A DNA stretch of 53,786 bases from Branchiostoma floridae (GCF_000003815.2 NC_049980.1:2015972-2069757); one strand, 5' to 3'; positions 26,401-41,400 are shown, numbered from the stretch's first letter. A program made the numbers and translations. The notes: a model not told the origin generated them from the letters alone.

Positions 26401-29400
26401 CGCCTTCTTTTGCGCCACGCGAATAGCACACTGCCGATTTGGTTCGGAAGGCTATTTTAGTTATTGAATCTGCCATTTTAAGCTTACGAAACTGCATTTT
26501 TATGTCATGAAGATGATGAAATTATGATTTTTTTGGGACGGAATGGTTGAAATTTTTTTCCGTCCCAACAAGTAAATTTCCGTCCAGGGACGGAGGGACG
26601 GGTCCTGGAGACAGCACTGGCGAAAACCCTATTCCAGAGTTAGAGAGACTGAACTGAGATATTGAAAAACGGGTTTTTAATGAGATTATTGTATGCGAAA
26701 GGGCACTGACACACTTTATCAACAATCATAACAATAGCAAAACAAACAGTGTGTGGCTTTTACGGCCGTGGACAGCGTCCCCAAGCTGCCTGTAGCTTCC
26801 ACCAAGGATTTTTGTCCTTCAAGGTTGACGGATTGGTTTTAGAATTTTTCCGTCAGACACAGCAAATTTCCGCCAATTGACGGAAAAATGGACGCTGGCT
26901 AGAGCCCTGGCATAGTACATCTACTGTAAAAGTGACAGCACAGGAAGCTTAATATTTTGGTTCTGCCACAAGAAGACTCATTAATAATCTTTGCCTATTG
27001 GTCCATAGATTGTAATGTTGGACCTTCACAAGTTGTTGTTTTTGTCAGGTTTCTACAACAGAGTTTGAGAGGAGGGGCCAAGAATCTCCCCATGTCAGAC
27101 TACAGAATAGCAGTCCTGTGCAATGCTTGTAAGTAGCAGAATCTGATGGTACAGTCAACATATAGAATTTCGATAAATTCAAATTTTCAAAATCAAACTG
27201 ATCAAAAGTTTGGAGCAAACAAGGAGCTAGTCTGGGAAGACTATCATCAGATTCAACAGTTACTGTATAATATTACACTTATAATTGTACCTTAAAGTTT
27301 GCTATTTTGTCGTTTTTTGAACTTTCGTACTCCATTTTAATGTATTATTATTACCTTTTCATGAAAATGGAGGTACTACTAGTACATGTAGTATAGTTTT
27401 TGGTGTGTGTGTCTGTTTGTGTTTCCGGATATTCGTGGTCATCATAACTTAAGAACAGCCCTCGAGCTCTAGCAGCTTGCTCTGGAACTACAATGGCATA
27501 TTTGTCAAAATCTTCCATTATGTTCCCTTCTTTAGATAGCACCAATACTGAGTTTTTTGCGCTCCCCATGGGGGTTTTGGTGGAGACTATATACGGCTCC
27601 GGGAAGACAACCACCCCCCTGCCAGGCCCCGGGAGTGTTGTCGCCTCAGGACCAACGGCACCATTACCCATGAACCTCCTGGATTCACTGACAGTCCATG
27701 CCAAGATGAGGTACAGCAGTGTTCATGTTGTTGTCTTTTATTTTCTATTTCAGGTACTTGGCTCATAACAGAAGTAAATGATGTTACTTATGGTGCAATG
27801 TAATGTAAAGAAATGGATAGAGTAAGAAGTTTATATAACAGTTACTGATAGTGCTGGCAAAAGTTGTAGTGGCTACCCACCTGTTTTGAGATGAATTATT
27901 AAATAGATGATTTCAGTATCATAACAACCACATATGAAGTAGTATATAACATTGATTCATCTTTCACGTACCAAAATAACTTTTATTTTGATTTCGAACC
28001 ATTTCCAGTTAAGATAAGTTTGAATGACCTTTTTAACGTACAAGTTAAGAAGATGTTGTAGCATCAATGTTTTTGTTACTTGTTGTTTCCATATGAGAAT
28101 ATACAATTGTTGCTGTAATAACATGCCAATGTTATTAGTAAAGGTTATAAATATGCCATTTTCCTCCCAGCTTGATCCACAGTATTGTGACCCGTGTGAT
28201 CAAACTGGCCCAGACCAAGTCCAACCTGGCCCTGGCCCCAGCCCTGGTGGAGACCTACAGCCGACTGCTGGTCTACATGGAGATAGAGTCACTGGGCATC
28301 AAAGGCTTCATCAGTAAGAACTTACTAGAAGGCTTTACAATGATCTCATAACTTATGCAGTGGTTTTGTTTTCCCTGTGACCTCTACAAAGTCTACATAG
28401 CCTGGGTACCACCCAGATAGTAGTTCGCTCCTATGTTCCCTTCTGCTATCCGTCTGGAGACCTGCACATTCAAACCGTTTGTTGCTAAGGTCAGTTAATG
28501 AGCGAATTATGGAATGGGTTCTAGAGCACTCGTTCGATGACAACAGCCCGGGGCCCGCATGCGCTAGGGGACAGAGGGCTTTTCCGATTTGAACGAGCGT
28601 TTGAACCCATTCCATAATTCGCTCATGTGTAGGGACCAATCAGCGCCTGCAAAATTTGGATGATTCCAGACGTTAACGTGGTCCGGATCCCAGACGGAAT
28701 AGCAGAGAAAAACATAAAATGTATGAATGCCAAAGCTAGAAGTGACAGTGCGTATATAGTATATAATGAATGCCAGAGCGAACTTTTTTCCGGATGGTAC
28801 CCAGGCTAACCTCTACACTTTCCCTGCTAAGAATATCATACGAGAAATATTCCTTTGTTCTGCTTACCTGTAGGTCAGTTGTTACCCAACGTGTTCAAGA
28901 GCCATGCGTGGGGTATCCTGCACACCCTACTGGAGATGTTCAGCTACAGACTGCACCACATCCAGCCACACTACAGGGTACAGCTGCTGTCCCACCTGCA
29001 CTCCCTGGCTGCTGTCCCACAGACCAACCAGAACCAGCTACATCTCTGGTCAGTAGCCAATCATTACTCATTATAAACCAGGGCTTTAGCCAGCGTCCGT
29101 TTTTCCGTCAATTGACGGAAATTTGCTGCGTGTGACGGAAAAAAATTTCAACCAATCCGTCAACCTTGACGGAAAAAAAAAATTGTTGATTGAAGCAAGG
29201 AGGCCAAGTTGAAAAGAGGGAAGCTACGGCCTGGGGACGCCTGGACAGCCCATTGTCGGAAAGCCAGACACACTGTTTGTTTTGCTATTGTCATGATTGT
29301 TGACGATTGTGTGTCGGCACCCTTTCGCATACGATAATCTCATTAAAAACCCGTTTTTCAAGGTCTCACTCCAAGAACAGTGCATTCTACGAACTTTGTT

Positions 29401-32400
29401 TGGAATCTTGACACTCATCAAAACCTAACTTGTACGCTAGTGTGCCGGGGCTGGCCGTACAAATTATTTTCGCTCGCCCAGCCGCGCCGCTTGCGACAAC
29501 GCAAGGTGCCAGTCGCAGCTAAAAGAACCGGCACATCATGCTATCCACAAATAGTTTGATCAAAAACATAATCTTTAGGATCTAAAATGTTGCACGGTTC
29601 TCTTCAGCGGGAATTTTGTTTTTGTTTTGACGAGAAAACGCTAATTTTGCAGCGACACAGATGAGATACCCACGCCACGTTGTTGTTGGCACACTTCCGG
29701 GTTAATTCCCCAAATGCACCATAAATCCGTATATGAATGCATGTTTTCTCAAAAGAGTCTTTGAGTAATTGTGTTCTTAATTAGAAAATTGTTGTGTAAT
29801 AGAAAAATATAGCGTTCTCCTGCCTTTAAATGTAACATTTTCACACAAATAAAATATTTGAACGCTGGTGCGCGCGGTGCATCGTGGGTCGGTATCCATA
29901 GCTTTACCAATCAGAGCGCGGGATCTGAGGAGACGCCCCTCCAGATGTTACGATCAACCAATCAACAGTGCGTATTGAGAATATGTAATGTTAGATTTGC
30001 ATACCCCGCGAGTTGATTTTAGCGCCGTGTTTTTGCGGGGAAAACGCAAAGAAACGATGTTTTACTGTTCACATTATTACAAAACGTCAGCGTGGTGTCA
30101 TATTTTCTCCCAATGACAACATTTATATCGGACGAGGTAGACATTTTCGCAGTCAATGACGGAAATTTTTACGCGATGACGGAAAAAAAAAGATTCTTGA
30201 CAGGAATTTTCCGTCAATGGGAATTGGCTGACGGAAAAAAATCTCGAGCTGGCTAAAGCCCTGTTATAAACAGACCAACCAAAACCAGCTACATCTCTGG
30301 TCAGTAGCCAATCACTACTCATAAACAGACCAACCAGAATCAGCTACATCTCTGGTCAGTAGCCAATCACTACTCATAAACAGACCAACCAGAACCAGCT
30401 ACATCTCTGGTCAGTAGCCAATCACTACTCATAAACAGACCAACCAGAATCAGCTACATCTCTGGTCAGTAGCCAATCACTACTCATTATAAACAGACCA
30501 ACCAAAACCAGCTACATCTCTGGTCAGTAGCCAATCACTACTCATTATAAACAGACCAACCAAAACCAGCTACATCTCTGGTCAGTAGCCAATCACTACT
30601 CATAAACAGACCAACCAAAACCAGCTACATCTCTGGTCAGTAGCCAATCACTACTCATAAACAGACCAACCAGAATCAGCTACATCTCTGGTCAGTAGCC
30701 AATCACTACTCATTATAAACAGACCAACCAAAACCAGCTACATCTCTGGTCAGTAGCCAATCACTACTCGTTATGAACATTGTTAAGTCTTCCCAAGAAG
30801 GAAGACTTTCTAAATCTGTAGCCGTTTTTGGTTTCTTCCGAATTTAGCCAATCAAAACTCAGATTTGGAAATGACGTTGTGAATACTGCTCAAAATTGTC
30901 TGGTACATGGCATCTTTGAGGTAGGCAGATTCACAGGAATTGGAGATATTCCCGTGCGGAAAAAGCACCACACGGGGAGGGATTCCCGTGGCGGGAATCT
31001 CTCCACGGGGAAGTGCGGGTTCCCGTACGGGAATCTCTCCACCGGGAAGCAACAGGAACCCGCGCTCTCCTGTGGCGGGAATGCACCATAAAGTTGGTGC
31101 ATTTCCCGCATTGGAAACTCTCCAATTCCCATAACTCTGCTTACATGCATCTTTAGCTTCTGATTGTGGTTGGTGTTCACGGAGTGAATGTACGCTTTTA
31201 ATTCATTTTGCCAGGCATGCGTTCATTTCTTTTATATAGTATGCATATATAATTAGCTGTAAATACTCAAGGTTTAGAATGTACAACAATTGCACAGTGG
31301 TGTTTTTTTACTTGGACCTTCACAGTCCGACAATTACCGTGATCTACAGCCGCAAAAGGTCCGCCTTGGTAGGCTCTACTAAACCGGGCTGACATTTCCA
31401 CTTTTGTGGGCATGTCCTCTAACCAGCTAGCAACCAATCACAGAATTGACTTTATGTATTTTAAAGAAAACCCATAGGCTTTATACCCCGATTGGCGTAC
31501 CAGTTAGGTCATGCACACAAAATGGGCACCTCAGACTCGATCAGCAATTAGTCCTATGGTATATTGTATAGGTTCTGTGTGGGAGAATGATAACCTTGGC
31601 ACCAAATCTGTATTGGTTATGGGCTTTAACACGGGAGCCATAGCGAAGCCTCGTCGAACTACAATGTGTGATGCTTTGTCCAAGGTTCTACTGCTTGACC
31701 TTTTTATGTAGGCAGGAGAGAGAATATTAGATAGACTTGTGGAATATTTTTTCTTTGGTTTAGAGGAAAAAACAGTTTCAGCTAAATGAAATGCATAGTA
31801 TATTGTTTTATTATTTATTAGTGGCCAGTCAGAGGGAGATTTATCAGTTTATTTGATGAATAAATTGATGCCGGGTGCAATAAAAAAGATATGCCTTTAG
31901 AAAAAAAGCCTGACTGGTAGAGCCTGATATGGAGGCTTTATAGTTTTGACCTAAACCTTTACCTTGACTCCAAATGTGCAGTGTGGAGAGCACTGCCCTG
32001 AGGCTCATCACTGGTCTGGGGAGTGCAGAAGTCCAGCCACAGCTGTCCAGGTTCCTCAACGACCCCAAACAGATCCTCTCTGTTGAATCTGAGGAGCTAA
32101 ATCGAGCACTGGTGTTAACCCTAGCAAGAGCCATGCATGTTACAGGTATGTTTGTGGTCCAGACTCTATAGGGTTCAAAAACAATAATGGCCATAGTCCA
32201 ATTTGTGTACCTCAAATGCCTGTGTCCCAAACTAGCCCAAATCTCAACTTAGTTGGATGTTCTTTGAAACCCAACGAAACAAAATGTTATGTTCGAAGTT
32301 ATCTTGGAAGTTCATGTATGTAACACTAGCTCACTTGTATCTGCAGGGTAACCTATGTGCGTTGTTTTTTCTAAACTAGGCATTGGGGAAATGGAGTCAT

Positions 32401-35400
32401 GGTGGTTTCAAATTGTAATATTTTCAAAATATTGCACCATCAGTCGTCTTTAGATCCCTAAATACCCTGTCTTTAATAACAATGGATATAGGTTATTCCA
32501 CAGATAAAGGTGAATATTGACTGACATGTGGCAAAGATGATGATTGATGATAAAAGTTGAACTAGTGTTAGCAACCTTCAGTTTTGCATATTTCTTTTAT
32601 AAATGCTTAAACTAGCACTGCCCTGCATTGAGTTTCTGCAACATGGCCTATTGGCCTAATATGACATTTTCAAGAATTCTACAAATATTTAGACAGACAC
32701 AATCTATCAACATACATAATTATATTCTGTGTGAAATTTAAAGAAAAATTAATCTCTACAACTGGATGAGACAGATAAATTACTTTGAAATGTTTGTAGT
32801 CAAAGTGACATCCATCAGTCTTCTTCAGCGTCACAAGAATGAGTCACTCTAAGTCTTCCTCTTACTTAACTCTAGAGAGACTGAAGAAAAGTAACAGATG
32901 TCACTCGCAACATCCAGAAGTTATCTCCAAATCCTGCCAGTCGTAGGGATTGATTTGTCTTTACCTGTTAGTTTACCTGGATGTCTAACCTTCCTAATGC
33001 TGTATAGGTACTAATGATTAGCCCCCTCCATCTCAATACTATATCAAAGAATTATGTTAGCCCTTATTGTTATGTTAACTAAGATGTTAAGCTTTATTCT
33101 ATAGCTCTATTATGTACTTTGTGTAATAGTGTGTAATGCCATACATTGTGCCGTGTACAATTGTCGTGCAATAAAGTTTTTTTCTTCTGTAAAAAAAGTG
33201 CACTGACTGTGTTGTACCATGTAGGTTCGGAGACTCTGTCGGGTAACTGGTGTAAGGACATCCTCACCACCCTGATGTCCAACACCCCCCACAACTGGGC
33301 CACCCACACCCTGTCCTGCTTCCCGCCCGCTCTACAGCAGTTCTTCAAACAGGTGAAAAACTCTTTCAACTTTTACTACCAATTTTCTTCCAACAGTGAC
33401 TGTTTTAAAGGTAACCTACATACCTCAAAATTTTCGATATTTGACAGCACATCTTGATCACGGAGAATAACCCAGTCTTGATCTTGCAAGAGAACGCGAG
33501 GCTAGGTCAGGCTTGCATAGATCATCTGCCCCCTCCTCCCGCCTCCTTACGGAGTAGGGTGTTCTCTCGCAAGATCGAGACTGGGTCATTCTCCGTGATC
33601 AAGATGTGTTGTCAGACATCGAAAATTTTGAGGTACACTCTTACCTTTAAAACAGTCTCTGTTGGAAGAAAATTGGTAGTAACTGTGTGCATACGTGATG
33701 AACCTCTTCAACGTCTTTCAACTTTGTCGGTAGCTTGCATAACCTGTTAGTTAGTGTCTCTGGACCAAGAGGTTGTGAGTTCAGGTCCCGGCTGTGTTGC
33801 TCACCTGACTTGCATGCTACTGGAAGGGACCAAAGTCCTGCTCCGATGCCTGAGGTATTTTCAGCATCAGTACTGCGTACTGATATGTACTGAAGGGTCT
33901 AACTTGTTTGTAGCGTGCATGTAGTGCATAGAGGTCATGAGTACTGCTGATGCTCACAAGAGAAACAGAAAAAAACAGATCTGAAAGAAATCTTGGTTTA
34001 TTGTTTTTCCAGATTTGTGTCAGTCAATTACTCATATGAAAAAATGCCATACATATATGTGAACTAGTGTTATTGACAATATAGGCAAACTGGATGTGCA
34101 TTGCCAAGCACTTCTTACTAAATCTGTATCTATATGTACCTGTATAGCCAGTAAAAGAACCTTCACTGCATGCAGCACAGCAGCAGCTGGTTATATTACA
34201 CTGAAGAACCTGTTACACCTAACCTTTGCAATTGTACCTGGAAGCATTTTTAAAGCTACCTAAACTGACTGAGGAAGATACTGTACTTAATGGCAACAAA
34301 TACCACTCTACAATAATTATTATGGTTCTCGGGAATAAGCCAGGGTTGATAGCTCTGGAACTTAATCGAAGACATAACTTTTTCTTTTACTCTTAGACTA
34401 CTGATTTGGTTTTACATTGTGTTACTTAGTTGTGTCACTTGTGTGTAGTTACATTTAGTAGTTAGGGATTCTGCACCTTATGCAAAGTCTGGAGTTTTTT
34501 GCGTAGTTTCTGTAATTTTCCCTTGGTTCTGACACTGACCAACAGCACCTTTTGAACATGTGTGTTCCAGAATCCAGTCCAGGTGGAGAACAGGCTGAAC
34601 CTGAAGAAGAATGTTGAAGACGAGTTCCGCAAGTGGAAGTCGATGACAAACGAGAATGAGACGGTCCAACACTTCACCATCCAGGGTGCCCCGCCCCTGT
34701 TCCTGTGCCTCCTGTGGAAGATGCTGCTGGAGTCTGACAGGATCAGTCCTGTGGCTGTCAGGTAGGGCTGTGTAGCACCACGCAGCGCCAGTACTGTACG
34801 ATGAAAATCAATTTGGTACGGGTCCAAAATACCAGATCATGAAGTACAGATACTGTACCAATATAAATTTACACCAGGTATTTGTTTATTTTGTAACTAA
34901 AGATGCATGAATCCCACCACAGAGACAAATTTAGCACTTGTAAAGACGTAAAATGCTGTGCTGAAACTTGAAATCAGGGTCATCTTTGAAATTAGAATGT
35001 TTTAGATTCATCTTCTAACCTCATGGCCTCATGCGACACCAGACGTGACCAAAGTGACAACCAAGGAAAGCATAACTGATAAACAACAGATCTTTCAGGC
35101 AATGGGCTTTGCTGTATAGGTACAGGCACCTGTAACGTTACCTGTACCAGGCCTGATGTTTCATTGCACATCTACATGTATGTATTCAACCATACTGTAT
35201 TACTATTACGTTGTACCTTATTATTACCTCTGGGAAGGAGGTTCACCTTCAACAGGTGTACTGTTTTTGGTAACTGTTGTGCTTCTGTGTCTGCTCCCAT
35301 AACTCAAGACCCCTTGTCTGAATTTTGGAATCATTTTTGACATACATGTTACATGTATTGCCCACAATGCATCTCACTGTACATGCACAGTTTTACCTAT

Positions 35401-38400
35401 GAACAAGCTTATAGCACAGGAGCTGAACTTTGTATTTTCTGCCCAGAATCATGGAGAGGATTGGAGCCCGCTCCCTGACATCACACATCAGAACCTTCGC
35501 AGATTTCCTCGTGTACGAGTTCTCCACATCTGTGGGTGGCCAGCACGTCAACAGGTTTGTTTATTTGTTTGTTTGTTTCACATAACTGGTAAACTGCCAT
35601 AAGGCGCAACACACCAGTTTGTACAAAAAGTACAAGCAGGATAAGACAGTACTGTAAAATTTGATCCACGATCATGCTGGTATCCTACTCCAGGGCTCAA
35701 AATACCACCTGTATATGCAGGTTAGTGCAGGTAAAATTGGAGGTGTCTACCTCCACCTAGCCTGCACTGGTCCATATACTGGTTTTATGCATAAATCTCC
35801 TATGATGTAGGTGTATATGGATTGTCTGCATTGACTGTTACCACCTATAGGAGATGCCTATAGAGTATAAAGGCAAAATAGCAATAGTTTCTGAACAATT
35901 TTAGTATGATCCATACTTCCTAAATTCAGAGTGGTGCTGGTAAAATTTGTCTGGTGCAGGTAATTTTCAATGTTACCTGCACCAGTGTGATATGTTCTTT
36001 AACATGCTTGAGGTGTGACTTCCAGTTCCTAGAGGACGTCCCTAACTGAAGCTAGCAACTCATTTTTAACGAGTCAAATAGGAATTAAGGTTTCCGACCT
36101 GACTAAATTGGCACTTTGGCCTTTCAATGTTTTCTCATCAATGAAGAAAAAATGTAATTGTAACAAATATTGATAGATGGGCTTGAAAGAATTCTAAATA
36201 TGGTTTTTTGGATCATATGGATGATGGCATGAAAGATTTTATCATTTAATGCACATGGAAAACATAGTTTTATTGTAATGGTATGTACCGAAGTGCTGTA
36301 TTTTATCATAAAAGAAAATAATATAAGAGGCAATAAAACCTGATGACGTCATCCATAAGGTCCAAAAAATCATAATTAGAATTCTTTCATGCCCATCTAT
36401 TAATCTTTGTTACGACTCCATTCTTTAATGAGTCCAGTCATTAATGAGAATACAATGGAAGGTCAAAATGTCAATTTAGCCAGGTAGGAAACCCTACTAG
36501 TAAGTGGCTGGTGCCTTCCCTTGATTAAAAGGACACGACTTTGGGTCCTGCTATAACCTGGATAGTAGATTACTCCTACAAATGTATGTTTGATTCTGCT
36601 ATCCGTCTGCAGACCTGCACATTCAAACTGTTTGGTGCTAACGGCAGTTACAGTATGGGACCCGTATACAAAGAAAGACAAAGATAAACTTGAAAGGGTA
36701 CAGAACCAAGCTGCCCGATTCTGCACAAACAACTATAACAGGGATTCTAATGTTACCAAAATAAAAACAGATTTGCAGTGGATGTCACTTGAAGACAGAA
36801 GGAAAATGTCCAGACTTACCATGATGTACAAAATGACCAATAAACTGGTGGACGTACCAACGGATAAGTATCTCATACCAGCTCAAAAAAGAACAAGAAA
36901 CAGTCATGCCTTCAAATACCAGAGTTACCAACCTAGGATTGATGTGTTCAAAAATTCGTACTTTCCCAGAACTATCGTAGAGTGGAACTTGTTATCACCA
37001 AGTACAGTAGGGGCATCTTCTCTCGGTAGTTTTAAAGAACGCTTGCAGATAGATGTGCAAAAGTTAGGGGTAACGAGTCGTTCGGTGTAATATAACCAGC
37101 TACTGCCGCGCCGCGTGCCTGCGAAGCTGGTGTGTTACGCCGAACGGCGGTTATACCGGCTATATAGATACAGATACAGATACAGTTGATGAGCTCTAGA
37201 GCGCTTGTTTGATGACAACAGACATTACCCAAGCAACCGGAGTGCATTTCGGGTGTTGGAATGCCTGTTCAAATGAGCACTTGAGCCCATTCTATAATTC
37301 GCTGTGTAATAAAATGTGTAGGGACCAATCGGGGCTGGCGTCCAAAATTTGGACGATTACAGATGTTAAAGTGGTCCGGGATCCCAGACGGAACAGCAAA
37401 GAAGCGACATATACAGTGAACTGTATAATGAATGTCAGAGAAAGAAGCGACTGAGTGTATATAGTATATAAAGAACGCCGGAGCAAACTTCTTTCCGGAT
37501 GGTACCCAGGCTAGGCCTGCTACAGAATCAGGCTCGAAATACTTTTTTTTGCATACCTGCACTGGTGCAGGTAACATTGAAAATTACCTGCACCAGACAT
37601 TTTACCTGCACCATTCTGAATTTAGAAAGTATGGATCATACTAAAATTGTTCAGGAACCACTGTTATTTTTCCTTTTATACTTTATAGGTGGTAACAGTC
37701 AATGCAGCTAATAACAATCCATATACACCTACATGTACACCATAGGACTCAAAACCCTAACCACATGCCCACCTTGCCCCCAGGTGCATTGAGATCCTGA
37801 ATGACATGATCTGGAAATACAACATCGTTACCTTGGACAGGCTCATCCTAGCCCTGGTAAGGACACTCTTCTTTCTACTAACTACTGGAAATTCATAGAT
37901 TTTTGGGAGGATTAATTTTGCAATAGTAGAGGACATGAGATTTTCACCATCCTAATGTACTGTAGAAATACGAAGCACATTTTTGTATGGTAAGAGGTCA
38001 CTGAAAGTAAAGCCACCTCAAACATTTCATAATAGAGTATGCTGTTGGATTGATTTGATTGAAGTTAATGATTTTAGTTGAATGTTGAATTTAGTAGGCC
38101 AGCTCATACAATTTTGTTTTTCCATCTGTTGGGTTGAATTTTAAGAATATCTTTCTTAGTATCATCCCTTAGATGCTTATTTTTTGTGCTCATAGTAATT
38201 GAATTGATTTGTGTAAAGATTTCAATGTCATTACACCTGAGTGTATACATTTATTTTTATTTATTGGTTTGGCTGCAACGAAACCCAACGAGTGTATACA
38301 TTACTGTTTAGCTGTATTGTAAGTTGTGCTATGCAGTCTGTCATAATGTTGATGAATTTTGTCACGTACCTGCGCTTTTATTAATGTGTTGTGCAATTGA

Positions 38401-41400
38401 CATTTGCTTTTTGATTTGAATTTGATTCTTTCTGACGTTTTTCTCCTTTTTGGAGAAATATTTATGTTGCAATTCATCTATTCAACAATTCACTCCATAC
38501 AATGTGGCACAATGCCAGGCATTCCCTTCATTTCAGGCCATGCGAAGTCACGAGGGCAACGAGGCCCAAGTCTGTTTCTTCATCATCCAGCTGCTGCTGC
38601 TCAAGCCCTCCGAGTTCCGCAACAGGGTCAACGACTTTGTCAAGGAGAATTCCCCGGAGCACTGGCTGCAGACGGACTGGCACAGCAGACATATGAACTT
38701 TCACAGGGTCAGTATACTACGCTATTTTCTATCTTTTCTGCTGAATTGCTCAAAGTTCAAAACTTTTTAAACTTCTTGACTTTACTTTCACACGTGTAAT
38801 GCCACATGTAGTTGACCTTTTTTGTGTTCTTCAGTAAGAGTCAAGCGATACCAATCTGGCAGAAGAGTAATTGTTATATATTTCCATTACATACTCATAC
38901 ATGTACTAGATTCAATGTACCTTTAGTTTTTTTTTAAAGAAACAAATGTATGTACAGAAGAAACAAGACCTACCTACAAATCAAATATCAACTTAAAGAC
39001 AATCCACCCAGTCAAGTTTTTATAGTAATGACAGACAGACACACACACAGAACGCACACACGCACAAATGCTACTTAAAACATATTATTGGCAAAGGTAT
39101 TAAAGGTCCACTAGCTGTACTGCCTTTTGCATGAAAGTAGTGTTTTTTTTTTATTTCTCTTTACTCATTGTTGTTGAATGTTTCCAATGCTGTTATCCAG
39201 AGACATCCAGAGAAGTTTTATTTCGAAGGCCTGCAGGAGCTGGCCTCGGGGTCCCAGACATCAGCACAGCCATACTTACCCATCTATTTTGGAAATGTCT
39301 GCTTAAGATTCCTTCCAGTAAGTACAAATGTAACATACATAACTACAGTTCTGATAAGTTCTATACAGCAAATAAAGGGAAATATTTTCAAATGTATATT
39401 GTGGAGAGTTGTTTGTGTGTAGAGACACAGCATGAATATTGAGCGTTTTATGTGCAAAACTTATCAAAGACATCAGCTTATAAACCTTAACTTGAAAGTT
39501 CATTTGTGTTGGTAGAAGTCATTATTGAAATAGTTAAACTATAATATCCAACACAAAAATTGGACTAACCCAAATTTTCGACTGAACAGCACCAGTCTTT
39601 GTCAAGGAATGATCTATTAAACTATTTCAATAATAGTTTATATGTTTCACAAGATATAGAAGATATTATCTGTCATGTGGACTAAGATTTGAAAATGATG
39701 TATATGTAGGTGCAAAAGGTGCATGCACATGTATGTAAGGCCCCTGTCAAACATAGGGGACTATGGCCTCCCAACGCTCTCCAGATCATGGTCGAGAGCT
39801 GCAAGCAAGGTTGTCTTTGGTTGTTGGTTGGTTGGTTGATGAGGTAACACCTACTAGCCTTTAAAAATTACTTGAGCCAGCTGACTGTTAGATTTTGAAA
39901 AAACAAATTGGGGAAGGTCATATTCAGCTTTGATGTGACCCAAGAAGCAAAATGGTGCAAGAATATGATAGCTTTAAGGCTACTCCCAACCCAGCACTAA
40001 CCTTGGCTGGGGAGTGAGCCAAATGAGCAAACTCATCATGGGGGGGTCTTGAATGTGGTACAGAGGCTTGAAGTAGACAAGTCGCTATAATGCAATGTAT
40101 TTACCTACGGCCAATTGGGTTTGATTTCCAGGTGTTTGATATCGTGATCCACCGTTTCCTGGAGCTGCCGCCCGTGTCCAAGTCCCTGGAGACCCTGCTG
40201 GACCACCTGGGGGGTCTGTACAAGTTCCACGACAGGCCCGTCACCTACCTGTACAACACTCTGCACTACTACGAGAAGCGTCTGCGGGACAGACCTGCGC
40301 TCAAGAGGAAACTAGTGGCTGCTGTTATTGGTATGGAGAGTATCTGGAAAACAAAAAATGATTCATTGAAGAGATTCATTAGTCACGTATGTACACAGAT
40401 TTTCATCAAGCAGTGACTGCTTTTTAAAGGTAAAGACACGAACCTCGAAATTTTCGATGGCTATCAGTCCATCTTGATCACGGAGTGACCCAGTTCTCAC
40501 GAGAGTTGTGAGAACTAGGTCGAGACTTGCATGGATCTTCTGTCCCTCAACTTGCGGAGTAGGGGTATTAAAGTAGGATTTGGGCAGCTCCCAGCCATCA
40601 AATGATTCGTCTTCTCAATTTTAGCTTTTTTTTACAAAGGCACATATTGTAGAATATTGGCGCAGTACATGTACGTAAGGATAGTCTTGATTGTACGATA
40701 TACATTGTTTTGTTACTTTCAGAGACATATCACTGCTGGTACACTATAGGTACACTTTACTACAGGTACATGGTGACCCTTTCCTTTCCAGGGGCCCTAA
40801 AGGACATCAGACAGCCCGGCTGGTGCCTGAGTGAAAGTTACCTGAAGTTTATAACTCGTCCTGTGGAGGAGATTTCCTGGGTGCCTGATGACACCTACTA
40901 TTGCAAGCTGATTGGCCGTCTAGTGGATAATATCCTTTACACCATTTATTTGTTCCCGACATAGACTTTAGGGTAATAGGTATTCTTGACTTTGCTACAA
41001 CTTTGCTTATTGACTTACTTACTATAGCTGATTTGATTTTGGTCTCCTATACATGTATGTGCTGCCAATGACATAATATTAGACAATGCTAAATTCTTAA
41101 TACATGTAGTAATCTTCACAACATACAAAATCATTCATGAAGGAGGTTGAGACCAAAATGACCGTACAGTTGCAACTTTCCATTATCACAATAAGTGACA
41201 GAAGTTTGGCCATAACAAAGGTGCCATTGTAGCAAAGTTGATCAATTTAGGATGGTCTTAGACTCTAAATTATCGGACAAACTCAAACAAAGACACGGTT
41301 TGGCAGAAAAAAGGAAAAAGTTTAATCCAGTAAAACTTTTTCGGAGAAAAACACAACACTACTTCGACAACTATAATAAAATTCTTAACCTTCGATAACA

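Noticed and set aside
27351-27704. 117-codon minus-strand frame opposite MED23 exon 15
   Set aside because: It is the shadow of the conserved plus-strand exon.
30828-31180. Several overlapping frames of 64-96 codons in the GC-rich foldback
   Set aside because: Palindromic repeats keep both strands open; no coding signal.
40900-40960. A standard GT donor for MED23 exon 26
   Set aside because: Available GTs (in CGTCTAG and CTAGTGG) would remove conserved residues or break the frame; only the AT-AC boundary restores the protein.
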